Part shown: one piece after another, positions 41,922-52,386 of the stretch
How the letters are laid out: each line of letters opens with the position of its first letter
Numbering within the stretch: the stretch's first letter is position 1
Assembly: GCA_904419285.1 (NCBI GenBank)
Contig: CAJFQZ010000012.1
Coordinates: forward strand, 1-59,316
Direction: 5' to 3'
Length of the DNA stretch: 59,316 nucleotides
Origin: Lachnospiraceae bacterium UBA1818
GTDB lineage: Bacteria > Bacillota > Clostridia > Lachnospirales > Lachnospiraceae
Program-made: the position numbers and the translations under genes
The notes under the pieces: model-generated
The model's database searches: none
Told to the model about the DNA's origin: nothing
What the model saw: only the letters and a program-made list of their open reading frames with translations

Positions 41922-43430
41922 ATGCTTTGCAGTACCGTACGTGAGATCCTGACGGGTACAGAGAAGAAATACGGCCCGGAGGATGCGATCCGTTATAAAA
42001 TAAGTAAGAATGAAGTTGAATCAAAGACTTATACGCAGCTAAGAGAGGACAGCGAAAGCTTTTCCAGCGTGCTCAGAGACATGGGGGAGCAGGGAAAGCA
42101 TATCGCCGTTATCGGGATGACCTCCTACGCGTGGCTTGTGACCTACTTTGGAACAGTCGACAGCGGGAGCGTCATCGTGCCTCTGGATGTGAACCTCCCG
42201 GCGGAAGACGTGTGCGATCTGATCGCCCGTTCTGATTCCACGGTGCTCGTCTATGACGAGGTGAGAAAGGATGTGGCGGAGATCGCGAAGGAACGCTGCC
42301 CGCAGCTGAAGATCATGATCTCCATGCAGCAGGAGTCGCATGACGACCATGCCTATTCTTTCTGGAAACTCCTGGAAGAGCACAGGGGAAGCTTTGACTA
42401 TGCGCCGGAGCCGGACCAGCTCTGTACGATCATGTTTACATCAGGAACTACCGGAAAGAGCAAGGGCGTCATGCTGACGCACAGAAATGTGGCGGAGAAT
42501 GCGACCTGCCTGGATATGAAGATCCCGGAGCGCATTGTGATCATGACAGTGCTCCCGATCCATCACGCATACTGCCTGAGCATGGATGTTTTAAAAGGCG
42601 TGTCCCTGGGCGCTGTGATCTGTATCAATGATTCTCTGATGCGTGTGGCGAAGAATATCAAGCTTTTCAAGCCGGAGATGATCCTGATGGTCCCGCTGAT
42701 GATCGAGACCATGGCGAAGAAGCTGGAGGAGGCTTCCCTTCTACCTGCGAAGATCGTGAAGAACCAGGTGTTTGGAAAACAGTTCCATACGATCTGCAGC
42801 GGCGGCGCTTACCTGGATCCGTCCTATATCGATCTGTTCAAGAAATATGACATCACGATCCAGCAGGGATACGGCATGACTGAGTGCGCGCCTGTCATCA
42901 GCGTCTCCCAGGCATGGAATATCCGGAAGGATGCAGTGGGCCAGCTTCTGCCAAACTGTGAGGCAAAGACAGTGGACGGTGAGCTGTGGGTAAAGGGCAG
43001 CAGCGTCATGCAGGGATACTATAAGATGCCGGAAGAGACGGCGGAGACCCTGGAGGACGGCTGGCTTAAGACCGGAGATCTGGGTTATGTGGACGAAGAC
43101 GGCTTTGTCTATCTTACCGGGCGCAAGAAGAATCTGATCATCACGAAGAACGGCGAGAATGTCTCCCCCGAGGAACTGGAGAATGCCCTGAGCACGAACC
43201 GACTTGTAGGAGAGGTGCTCGTCCGTGAGAATAACGGTGTGATCGAGGCGGAGATCTATCCGGATCAGGATTACGTGAAGAAGAAAAGGATCAAGGATGT
43301 GCGGGCAAAGCTGCAGGAGGTCATCGATGAGTACAACCGCACTGCGGCTCCCCAGAAGAAGATCTACAGCCTGATCGTCCGGGATACGGAGTTTGAGAAG
43401 ACGACGACAAGGAAGATCAAGAGATTCTGA
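41922..43430 (+). CDS. AMP-dependent acyl/amino acid ligase (ANL superfamily)
   Basis: A 502-residue adenylate-forming enzyme. The P-loop-like MFTSGTTGKSKGVMLTHRN lies near residues 171-189, A5 core GYGMTECAPVIS near 323, and WLKTGDLGYVDEDGFVYLTGRKKNLI near 383 contains the A7-A8 hinge. The catalytic lysine is probably in TTTRKIKRF at the end. A Glu in GENVSPEELE follows. The substrate pocket cannot be decoded by eye; fatty acid, aryl acid or amino acid are all possible. It would activate the substrate as adenylate and load the neighbouring carrier protein. It is the last gene of the operon. Confidence 0.9.
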   Translation: MLCSTVREILTGTEKKYGPEDAIRYKISKNEVESKTYTQLREDSESFSSVLRDMGEQGKHIAVIGMTSYAWLVTYFGTVDSGSVIVPLDVNLPAEDVCDLIARSDSTVLVYDEVRKDVAEIAKERCPQLKIMISMQQESHDDHAYSFWKLLEEHRGSFDYAPEPDQLCTIMFTSGTTGKSKGVMLTHRNVAENATCLDMKIPERIVIMTVLPIHHAYCLSMDVLKGVSLGAVICINDSLMRVAKNIKLFKPEMILMVPLMIETMAKKLEEASLLPAKIVKNQVFGKQFHTICSGGAYLDPSYIDLFKKYDITIQQGYGMTECAPVISVSQAWNIRKDAVGQLLPNCEAKTVDGELWVKGSSVMQGYYKMPEETAETLEDGWLKTGDLGYVDEDGFVYLTGRKKNLIITKNGENVSPEELENALSTNRLVGEVLVRENNGVIEAEIYPDQDYVKKKRIKDVRAKLQEVIDEYNRTAAPQKKIYSLIVRDTEFEKTTTRKIKRF

Positions 43431-43501
43431 TGAGCGGTCAGCCCGTCAGCAGAAGATAAAAAACTGCAGGATCAGAAGATACAGTATAATACAGAGAGCA
43501 T

Positions 43502-43544
43502 GAAACGCCCCTTTGCGAAGAAAATCTTTGCGGAGGGGCGTTTC
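43502..43544 (+). terminator. Stem-loop ending the condensation-enzyme operon
   Basis: GAAACGCCCC pairs perfectly with GGGGCGTTTC, extended by a partly wobble-paired inner stem. No U run follows, but the helix is very stable and the position, 72 bases after the stop, fits an operon end. Between 43545 and 43747 only a promoter for the next gene is seen. Confidence 0.6.
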
Positions 43545-43647
43545 TGAATTCTGAGAATGAGAGAGGGAGTTTTGTCCGCTGTCCCCTTCCTGAATTTAAT
43601 CCGTGCTGCCCATGAACACTTTTAAATGTGAAAATATTGCATAAAAA

Positions 43648-43676
43648 TTGAAGAATAGCATTGAAAATTCTATACA
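43648..43676 (+). promoter_or_regulatory. Likely promoter of the GH2-type pseudogene
   Basis: TTGAAG (43648-43653) and TATACA (43671-43676) are 17 bases apart in an AT-rich region, 71 bases before the ATG. Confidence 0.45.
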
Positions 43677-43746
43677 ATATTCCTGTGGAAGGAGTACAAT
43701 ACAGAGGTATAACTGTACATGTTGAATAAACTCAGGAGGAAAAGGC

Positions 43747-46700
43747 ATGAAAAAAAGAAGATCATTGCAGCTATGATGAGCGCGGCGATGCTGTTTTCTG
43801 TGGTGACCCCTTATCTGCCCGCGCAGGCGGAAGAAAGGAATGCCGTACTGCAGGAGACAGACGCGGAAGCAGAGCGGGAAACGATCAATTTTAACACGGA
43901 CTGGCATTATTACAAAGTGGATGCCGCCGGAGCAGATCAGGCCGCGTTTTCGGATGCCGGATGGGTCTATGTGAACCTGCCCCATTCGACGGATTTTTAT
44001 GATGCGGATAACAAGGATGCATATCTCGGCATCAGCTGGTACCGCAAGGACTTTACGCCGGATCCGTCGCTGGAGGGCAAAGAGCTCCTTCTTACGTTCG
44101 AAGCGGCGATGCAGAAGGCAGAAGTTTATTTAAACGGAGAAAAGATCATGACCCACGAGGGCGGATATTCTCCGTTCGTTATCGATCTGACAGGACTCGT
44201 CAATTATGGAGAGACGAACGTCATCGCGGTCAAGATTGACAGCAGCCCGAACACGAATTTTGCTCCGGGAAAGACGAATCCTGACTTTCAGTACTGGGGC
44301 GGGATCTACGGGGAAGCTTACCTGACTGTGAAGGACCCGGTCCATATCACGGATGCAGTGGAGGCTGACACAACGGCCGGGGGCGGCGTCTTTATCACAG
44401 CGCCGGAGGTCGGCACGGAGAGTGCGGTCGTAAAAGTAAAGACCCAGGTGGAGAACTTAAGCGGAGAGGAGCAGAACGTCACACTCAGGACCGAGATCCT
44501 CAACGAGGACGGGACAGAGGCAGCTTCTCAGGAGAGTACGGAAGAGATCGGAAGCGCTGAGGCATCAGATTTCACCCATGTGCTTACGGTCGATGACCCG
44601 AGGCTCTGGTCCACATACACGCCGGAACTGTATACGGTGCGCACAACCGTCTATGTGGACGGGGTAAAGAAAGACAGCGTGGACACCACATACGGCATCC
44701 GCAAGGTGGAATGGAAGCGGGACGGCCTTTATGTGAATGATGTCCTGACAAAGGTCAACGGAGCAAACCTGCATTCGGAGACGTACATGGTCGGGAACGC
44801 CATGACTGAGAGTGCGATTTATGCTGAAGTGAAACAGTTCAAAGAGAACGGGTTTGATTTTGTGAGAATGTCTCACTATCCTCATGTTCAGGCGTTTTAT
44901 GATGCATGTGATAAATATGGAGTGATGGTCCTGGAATGTGCGTCCGGGTGGCAGTATTTCAATAATACGGATGCGTTCAAGAACAGTACATATGAAGAGC
45001 TCAGGACCACGATCCGCTCCCACAGGAACCATCCGAGTATTATGGCGTGGGAGACGAGCCTGAATGAAAGCAATTACAATGCCGCATTGGCAAAGGAGAT
45101 GAACCGCATCGCAAAAGAGGAGTATCCGACGGACGGCGTGTCCTATGCGTGGACGGCGGGCTGCATCCAGTGGGATGCCTGGGATATCGGCCTTGGCATT
45201 CTGCTTATTTCTTCCGCAGCCAGCGGGATCCCGAGGTCGATATGAGTGAGTACGGTGTAGAGACAGGACCGATGGTCTATATCGCGAATCTCTGGGACAG
45301 CGCCGCGGACAACTCTGAGGTGCGGGTGTTCAGCAACTGTGATGAAGTGGCCCTGTACTATAATGACGAACTTGTAGCGGTCCAGGGACACGATGAGACA
45401 ATGTGGGGCCCCACGGAGATACGAGCGAATCCGGTTCTCCGGGAAGCGGAGCCGGGAAAGAGATCAGTACGGAAAATCTGGAGTACCCGCCGGTCACATT
45501 TGATCTGAGCGCATATACCGCAGGAGAAGGAACTCTCAGGGCGGTCGGCCTGATCGACGGAGAAGAGGCTGCGGAGTATGTAAGGAAAGCGCCGGGCGAG
45601 GCTGCTTCAGTTCAGCTGCGTCCGCAGGACGATTCGGCGCTGAAACTGGACGGAAGTGATGCAAGGCTGGTGTGGATCGACATCGCGGACGCGGACGGCA
45701 CGGTGGTGACGGATGCTTATACGGATGTTGACCTGAGCATTACGGGCCCGGGGCTTATCGTAGGCCCGAAGACAGTACAGACCAGAGGCGGACAGCTGGC
45801 CGTCTGGGTAAAGAGCAAGAGAGGGGAAGGCGAGATCACGCTGACCGCACAGGCAGAAGGCCTTGCTCCGGCATCTGTCACTTTTGCCACAGAGGCGGTA
45901 CAGGGGCTCCCGGAAGTTCCTGAGGGAGGCGATGCCGACGAATACGAATTCGAGCCGGAAGAGGTACAGAACATTTTCTTGGGAAAAGCGACCAGCGCGA
46001 GCACGGAAAATATTAAATCCGATGATTCAAAGAGTGAATATGCAAGATATGCGGTAGATGGAAACAACAATACAAAATGGTGCGCCAGCAGCGGAAGCTA
46101 TCCGCAGTGGTGGATGGCAGACCTGGGAGCTTCGACAAGGATCGAAACACTTCTTCTCTCACTGGAGACATCCGGCGCAGAGTATTACTATACGATCGCA
46201 GTTTCAGATGAAGAGATCACAGACGAAAATGTAAAGGACTGCATCGTTGTCGACAACAGTGCGGGAAGTACGGAGACAGCCTTCGAATTTGAGAATGTCA
46301 GCGGGCGCTATGTGAGGATCGATTTTACGAAATCCTCCAATAAAGAATGGGCAGTGTTAAGAGAAGTGTCCGGTACGGGAGAGAGCACCAACATTGCCCT
46401 GAACAAGCCGGTTGAGGCAAGCTCAGTCAATGTGGCAGGATCCGGCAAAGTGGAAAAAGCAGAGTATGCAAACGACGGAAATCCCGATACACAGTGGTGC
46501 GCAAAAGGTGGACAGGGAACGAGCGGACACTGGTGGCAGGTGAACCTGGGCGATACATACCAGCTGTCTATGGTAAAGATCCAGTTCGAGTTCGAGAACG
46601 CCGGATACAAGTTCGTGCTTCAGGGATCTGTCGACGGTGAGCACTACAGAGATCTTGCAGATTACCGCAGCGGAGACGGATGCGGGAAGAATGTGGAGAT

Positions 46701-48259
46701 CGAATCCGATGATATCGTGCAGTATCTGAGAGTGTACGATATCACGACTAATAATATGGGATCCCGCTGGCCGGTGATCCAGGAATTTGAAGCATATGGA
46801 GAAAAGACAGAGTACAGACCGCTCAGCGTGTCCAGGGAAAAGACAACATATGCGTCTTCCAGCCGTGAAGACAGCATGCCGGAATACGGAAGCAACGGTG
46901 TACCGAACTATTACTGGTACCCGGCAACGCTCGGAGAAGAGTGGTGGCTCGTGGATACGGAAGGGATCTACGAACTTGACAATATCCAGATGACGTGGAA
47001 TGCCGGCGAGGAGCACAGATATCTCATCGAAGGCTCGCTTGACGGAGAATCCTGGTTCACACTGGCGGACCGTACAGAGAACGGTACAGATGACGTGAGA
47101 CCGTATGAGCTGGCGGAAGGGGCAGTGAGGTTTATCCGTGTTACGCTGCCGGAGGGACGCACTTCAGATCAGGGATTCGGTCTGTTTGACGCATATGGTG
47201 TTGAAGCGGCCTCGAGGAGTGTGCTGGAGCTGACCGCACCGGAACCGGTGAAAGTGGAAGCAGGGACGGCGCCGGAGGATATGGAGCTTCCGGAGAACGT
47301 TCTTGTCACCCTGGAGGACGGCGCACAGGCAGCTGTGCCGGTGGAATGGGATCTGACCAGTTTGTCCGTGGAAGGAAATACGGGTACGATAACCGGAACA
47401 GCCAGAGCGATCCCGGGAATCGTTATGGAAGATACTGAGCTTGCCCTTACGATCCAGTACACGGAGAGCGCACAGCCTGTCAGGATCCAGCTTCTCCGGG
47501 CAGCCTATGATCTGGTAAAGGATGCGGATCTTACGGATGTGGTGGAATCGATCGTGGAGCTCTACAATGAGAGGATCAGCGCCGCAGAGGATCTGCTTGC
47601 AAGAGCAGAAGCGGGTGATCCTGCTCTGACCCAGGAAGAGGTGGATCAGAGTGTAGAGGATCTGATCGAGATCGTTCAGTATCTAAGCTTTACAGGAAAC
47701 AAGGACGAGCTTGAGAAAGTCATCACTGCAGCGCAGGAGATGGAAGCGGAGCTGGATAAGTATCTTGAAAAGGGACAGGCGGAATTCCTTGCCGCGCTGG
47801 AGACAGCGGAAAATGTCATGGCAGACGGCGATGCTCTTCAGGAAGAAATCAACGATGTGATGCTTCAGCTTGTCAAAGGAATGGCAGATCTGAGACTCCG
47901 TCCGGATAAATCACTGCTGGAAGAGCTGTTAAAAGAAGCGAACGGAAAGAATAAAGAATCCTACACAGAGGAGTCTTATCAGAATCTTCTGAGTGCGATC
48001 TCCGTGGCAGATGCAGCATACAGCAATTTGGAAGCAGACCAGGAAGAAGTAGACGGCGCGGCAGAGCAGCAGCCTGGACGGAAAGAAGACAGCGTCTGCG
48101 TCAGGCAATGCGTCCGATGCGGGGAACGGAAACGCACAGAGCGCTGCAAAAGCGGTCAGGACGGGAGATAACGCTCATCCTGCGATATACGCGGCAGTGC
48201 TGCTTGCCCTTGCGGCAGGAGCCGGATATACTGTCTGTGGAAGAAGAAAGAAAAAATAA
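43747..48259 (+). pseudogene. Decayed wall-anchored GH2 glycosidase with CBM32 and FIVAR modules
   Basis: One ancestral gene of about 1500 codons now in pieces. A signal peptide and GH2 sugar-binding, Ig-like and barrel parts lie in 43747-45197 (YGIRKVEWKRDGLYVND; acid/base Glu in SLNESNY). The frame is broken four times: at the A7 run just after the AGGAGG-preceded ATG (8 A would restore it); at 45197, where GLG joins HSAYFFRSQRDP and the region with the GH2 nucleophile appears deleted; at GGGGCCCC (45405-45412); and near 48062-48085. Three F5/8-type (CBM32-like) modules, an Ig-like domain, FIVAR repeats and an out-of-frame KAVRTGDNAHPAIYAA tail follow. Similar tails occur in the intact neighbours. 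Confidence 0.82.
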
Positions 48260-48320
48260 CAGCAGAAGCGGATGAATGCCAATGCTGTTAAGTGTATAAT
48301 GAATACGTAAAGCGGTAATG

Positions 48321-48354
48321 AATTGCTGTCCGGGGCTGCCGGGCAGCAATTTTC
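48321..48354 (+). terminator. Terminator after the GH2-type pseudogene
   Basis: AATTGCTGTCCGG pairs with CCGGGCAGCAATT over 13 bp (one wobble), followed by TTT. The rest of 48355-48538 holds an AT-rich leader with a T9 run and TATAAT at 48490-48495. Confidence 0.7.
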
Positions 48355-48538
48355 TGCTTCATGGGGGAGTGACTGCAGAGACGCCGGGGGAGAAGGAATC
48401 CTGCCGTACAGGAGTGATTTTTGCAGAATTATATGAAAAAAGTACAAAAACGGGAGAAATAATTGCATTCTTTTTTTTTCAAAAATCTATATAATTCTGT
48501 TTTAATAGGAAATTTACAGATTAAAGGAGGAAAGAGAG

Positions 48539-51334
48539 ATGAAAAAGATTTTGAGCGGTCTGCTCAGCGCGGCAATGGTAGTGTCCATGACTTCTGTACC
48601 GGCTCTGGCGGCGGATGGCGGACAGGTGACAGGGACACAGAAAGCTTATATTGTCGGTGACGACTGGGGACCGGCAGTTACGAAGACGGTGATAACACTG
48701 GATCAGGCAGTCGATGCGGATTCCCTGGACAAGGATGATTTCATCGTAATGGAGACGAAAGAGGGCATGTTCGGCGTCGGCGAGCCATCGGAGCGGTCAG
48801 TTCTGGATGTCTATCCGTCTGACAGCGAAGGCAGCAGAGTGGAAGGAGATTCATCGGTGATCACCATAGAGATGGCTGTGGATCCTAATACGGGCTCACC
48901 TTTCGTTTACAAGTTTACTTCCGGTTTTAACTACTGGTGCAGTACATATGAGCTTGAAGTGACTCTGAATGAAGGGAGTGAGGTTCGTCTGGCAGACGGC
49001 GCGGCAGTGGAGTCGTTCAGTGTGGATCCGGTCATTGACCTGAAAGGGAACGGAAAGATCGTGCCGCAGGTCGACGGCGTGTTTGACATCGATCAGAAGT
49101 ATACGGCAGCCGACGGAACAGTTTACAATTACGCAGACTATGCACCGTCAGCAGATGACAAAGAGAATGCGCTTGTGATCTGGCTGCATGGAGCCGGAGA
49201 GGGTACGGACAACGGAGTAAATGATTCTTATATTGACCTTCTCGGCAATGAGGTGACAGCGCTGGTAAGTGATGAGTTCCAGGATCTGTTCGGCGGCGCG
49301 TACGTCCTCGCTCCGCAGGCGGCTACCATGTGGATGGACGGCGGCGACGGAGAATATCAGAACGGAGACAAAGGATCCCGCTATGCAGAGAGCCTGTTTG
49401 AGCTCATTGAGTCATACGTTGAGGCAAATCCGGATATCGATACAGACAGGATCCTGATCGGCGGCTGCTCGAACGGCGGCTATATGACGATGGAAATGAT
49501 CATCAAACACCCGGATTACTTCGCGGCGGCATTCCCGATCTGTGAAGCATTTTATGATGAGTACATCACAGATGAGCAGATCCAGAGCCTGGCGGATATG
49601 CCGATCTGGTTTACCTACGCGAAGAACGATACGACTGTTGATCCGACAAAATGTGCGGAGCCGACGATCGAGAGACTTCTGGCGGCAGGAGCAGAGAATG
49701 TTCATGTATCGGCATTTGACGACGTACACGATACAACCGGACGCTTCTTTAATGCGGATGGAACGCCGTATTCATATCAGGGACACTGGTCATGGACCTA
49801 TTTTGACAACAATGAGTGCTATGATGAGAATGGTGTGAACGCATGGGAGTGGCTTTCTGAACAGACAAATGCGGTAGTGGCTTCAGGAACGCAGAAAGCA
49901 TATATTATCGGAGATGACTGGGGACCGGCAGTTACAAAGACAGTGATCACTCTGGACAGAGCGGTTGACACAGAGTCTCTCCGCAAGGAAGACTTCAGCG
50001 TAATGGAAGCGAAAGAGAGCATGTTCGGCGGTATCGGTGATCCCGTGGCCAGAGAAGTGCTCGACGTTTATCCGTCTGACGCAGAAGGAAACAGAATTGA
50101 GGGTGACTCTCAGACGATCGCGGTCGAGATGTATGTAGATCCGAACACAGGATCACCGTTCATCTACAAATTTATGCAGGGATTCAATTATTGGTGTGAG
50201 ACGTATGAACTTCAGGTATCTCTGAACGCAGACAGCACACTGAAGTTTGCAGACGGAACAGAGGTGGACATGCTGGCGGTAGATCCGTCCATCGATCTGA
50301 AGGGAAGCGGCAAGATCGTGCCCCAGGTGGACGGCGTGTTTGACATCGATCAGAAGTACACGGCAGCAGACGGGACAGTTTACAACTATGCAGACTATAC
50401 ACCGGCAGAGGATGACAAAGAGAACGCACTGGTTATCTGGCTGCATGGAGCAGGTGAAGGTACAGACAACGGAGTAAATGATTCTTATATCGATCTTCTC
50501 GGAAATGAAGTGACAGCGCTGGTAAGTGATGAGTTCCAGGATCTGTTCGGCGGCGCGTACGTCCTCGTCCCGCAGGCGGCGACCATGTGGATGGACGGCG
50601 GCGACGGCGAATATCAGAATGGAGACAAAGGATCCCGCTATGCGGAGAGCCTGTTTGAGTTCATCGAGTCTTATGTAGAAGAAAATCCGGACATTGATGC
50701 AGACCGTATTCTTATCGGCGGATGCTCCAACGGCGGTTATATGACAATGGAAATGATCATCAAACACCCGGACTACTTTGCAGCGGCATTCCCGATCTGT
50801 GAAGCATTCTATGACGAGTACATCACAGATGAGCAGATTGAGAGCCTTGTGGATATGCCGATCTGGTTTACCTACGCGAAGAATGACACGACGGTCGATC
50901 CGACCAAGTGTACGGAACCGACAGTCGAGAGACTTCTGGCAGCGGGAGCGGAGAATGTCCATGTATCGGCATTTGACGATGTACATGACACAACAGGACG
51001 TTTCTTCAATGAGGATGGAACGCCGTATTCATACCAGGGACACTGGTCATGGACCTATTTTGACAACAATGAGTGCTACGACGAGAATGGTGTGAACGCA
51101 TGGCAGTGGCTTGCAAAGCAGACAAAAGCGGTAAGCACAGAACAGCCGGGAGCAGATGAGAATCCGGACGACGGAACAGATCCGTCTCAGAAGCCGGGAA
51201 CTTCCACACCGGGCAAAGGATCCGACGCTCCTAAGACGGGAGATGAGTTCAGCGCTATGGCGGCAGTCCTGGTACTGATGCTTTCTGCAGGCGTGATCGT
51301 TGTAGTGAGAAAGAGACAGTCGCAGCAGCTGTAA
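48539..51334 (+). CDS. Wall-anchored tandem-duplicated esterase (CE1/PHB-depolymerase-like)
   Basis: A 931-residue surface enzyme with a signal peptide (residues 1-25) and two copies of a 418-residue unit. Each unit has an N-terminal beta domain (GTQKAYI-GDDWGPAVTKTVI) and an alpha/beta hydrolase core: oxyanion WLHGAGEG, nucleophile Ser311 and Ser729 in GGCSNGGYM, Asp in NDTTVDP and His in DDVHDTTG. Both triads are complete. The end reads APKTGDEFSAMAAV, a hydrophobic helix and RKRQ, a non-LPXTG sorting signal. Feruloyl/acetyl-xylan or glycan esterase activity is plausible. A strong AAAGGAGG site precedes the start; it is a single-gene unit with its own terminator. Confidence 0.87.
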   Translation: MKKILSGLLSAAMVVSMTSVPALAADGGQVTGTQKAYIVGDDWGPAVTKTVITLDQAVDADSLDKDDFIVMETKEGMFGVGEPSERSVLDVYPSDSEGSRVEGDSSVITIEMAVDPNTGSPFVYKFTSGFNYWCSTYELEVTLNEGSEVRLADGAAVESFSVDPVIDLKGNGKIVPQVDGVFDIDQKYTAADGTVYNYADYAPSADDKENALVIWLHGAGEGTDNGVNDSYIDLLGNEVTALVSDEFQDLFGGAYVLAPQAATMWMDGGDGEYQNGDKGSRYAESLFELIESYVEANPDIDTDRILIGGCSNGGYMTMEMIIKHPDYFAAAFPICEAFYDEYITDEQIQSLADMPIWFTYAKNDTTVDPTKCAEPTIERLLAAGAENVHVSAFDDVHDTTGRFFNADGTPYSYQGHWSWTYFDNNECYDENGVNAWEWLSEQTNAVVASGTQKAYIIGDDWGPAVTKTVITLDRAVDTESLRKEDFSVMEAKESMFGGIGDPVAREVLDVYPSDAEGNRIEGDSQTIAVEMYVDPNTGSPFIYKFMQGFNYWCETYELQVSLNADSTLKFADGTEVDMLAVDPSIDLKGSGKIVPQVDGVFDIDQKYTAADGTVYNYADYTPAEDDKENALVIWLHGAGEGTDNGVNDSYIDLLGNEVTALVSDEFQDLFGGAYVLVPQAATMWMDGGDGEYQNGDKGSRYAESLFEFIESYVEENPDIDADRILIGGCSNGGYMTMEMIIKHPDYFAAAFPICEAFYDEYITDEQIESLVDMPIWFTYAKNDTTVDPTKCTEPTVERLLAAGAENVHVSAFDDVHDTTGRFFNEDGTPYSYQGHWSWTYFDNNECYDENGVNAWQWLAKQTKAVSTEQPGADENPDDGTDPSQKPGTSTPGKGSDAPKTGDEFSAMAAVLVLMLSAGVIVVVRKRQSQQL
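48632..51136 (+). repeat. In-gene tandem duplication, 1254-bp unit
   Basis: Unit 1 (48632-49885) and unit 2 (49886 to about 51136) encode nearly the same 418 residues. The catalytic halves are almost identical in protein, while the DNA differs at scattered third positions and the N-terminal beta domains have drifted further. Both units keep their Ser-Asp-His residues. Confidence 0.9.
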
Positions 51335-51363
51335 AAACTGAAAAACAGATATTGAATGAATCA

Positions 51364-51414
51364 AAGGAGCGGGTGACTCTGCCTGGTATGGCAGGAGTTT
51401 CCCGCTCCTTTTTT
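51364..51414 (+). terminator. Intrinsic terminator after the tandem esterase
   Basis: AAGGAGCGGG pairs with CCCGCTCCTT, with a smaller inner helix, followed by TTTT. Confidence 0.88.
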
Positions 51415-51487
51415 GATGCGGCGGCTGACGGATGCCGCTGCTCCGGCCTCTGGCTAAAGACAGGGGCAGAAAACTTCGCAAAAGCAT

Positions 51488-51517
51488 TGACGATGTCCTT
51501 TTTTGACTGTTATGATA
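51488..51517 (+). promoter_or_regulatory. Promoter of coaX-dusB
   Basis: TTGACG (51488-51493) and TATGAT (51512-51517) are separated by 18 bases, 82 bases before the coaX start. Confidence 0.6.
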
Positions 51518-51599
51518 TATCAATATGAAAATATGCCGCTGCACTGTGCATCTGAGAGTGTGCCGGAAAATATTTAGAAATTACAGAGGAGGGACAGAT

Positions 51600-52373
51600 G
51601 TGCTGCTGACAATAGATATCGGAAATACAAACATCACAATGGGAGTGTTTGAGGAGGAAAAACTGCTCGGCATGTTCCGCATGACGACGAAACGGCAGAG
51701 AACATCCGATGAATATGGCTTTACGATCTGCGGGATACTGGAACATCGGGGGATCGACCCGGAGAAGATCGATGCGGTCATCATCGCGTCGGTGGTGCCC
51801 GACATTATGCACTCGTTTACAAGCGGTATCATAAAGTATCTGGACACAACACCGGTCATTGTGTCAGCGGAGACAGATACGGGCGTAAAAGTCCTCTCTG
51901 ACAATCCTTCCCGGACCGGTCCGGACCGGATCGTCAATGCGGTGGCAGGATATGCGATCGCACAGGGGCCGGCGATCGTGATCGACTTTGGGACGGCGAC
52001 CACCTATGACCTGGTAGGTCCGGAAAGTACGCTGGAAGCCTGCATCATCGCGCCGGGCATCGAGACAGCGGGACGCTCTCTGTGGGGCGGCGCGGCCATG
52101 CTCCCTGCGATCCAGATCAGGAAGCCGGACTCGATCCTGGCGCGCGACACAGTTACCGGTATGCAGGGAGGGCTTGTGTTCGGCGCGGTCGGCCAGACGG
52201 AGTACATTGTAAAGCGGATCAAGGAAGAGTCAGGCTATACAGATGCCTATGTCATTGCCACAGGCGGTCTGGGCAAGATTATTGCAAAGGAGACGGACTG
52301 CATCGACCGGTACGATCCGCAGCTCACCCTGAACGGGCTGAGGCTGATCTATGAGAGAATGAAGGAGAGTTGA
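51600..52373 (+). CDS. coaX: Type III pantothenate kinase
   Basis: The first enzyme of coenzyme A synthesis, phosphorylating pantothenate. The 257-residue protein has the ASKHA-fold phosphate loop TIDIGNTNITMG near residues 4-15, the adenosine/metal region IVIDFGTATTYDLV, and GRTGPDR-like binding segment SRTGPDRIVNA. Length is standard for CoaX. The start is GTG at 51600: GGAGGG lies six bases upstream and the product then begins at the phosphate loop as in the family; the longer frame from 51525 is rejected. It is followed after 13 bases by dusB. Confidence 0.93.
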   Translation: MLLTIDIGNTNITMGVFEEEKLLGMFRMTTKRQRTSDEYGFTICGILEHRGIDPEKIDAVIIASVVPDIMHSFTSGIIKYLDTTPVIVSAETDTGVKVLSDNPSRTGPDRIVNAVAGYAIAQGPAIVIDFGTATTYDLVGPESTLEACIIAPGIETAGRSLWGGAAMLPAIQIRKPDSILARDTVTGMQGGLVFGAVGQTEYIVKRIKEESGYTDAYVIATGGLGKIIAKETDCIDRYDPQLTLNGLRLIYERMKES

Positions 52374-52386
52374 CAGAGATAAGATC

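Noticed and set aside
43747-48259. Explaining the broken GH2 gene purely as poor sequence quality
   Set aside because: Other long genes nearby (27283-31932, 48539-51334, 53753-56725) are uninterrupted despite similar composition, and one lesion appears to be a deletion of over 100 codons.
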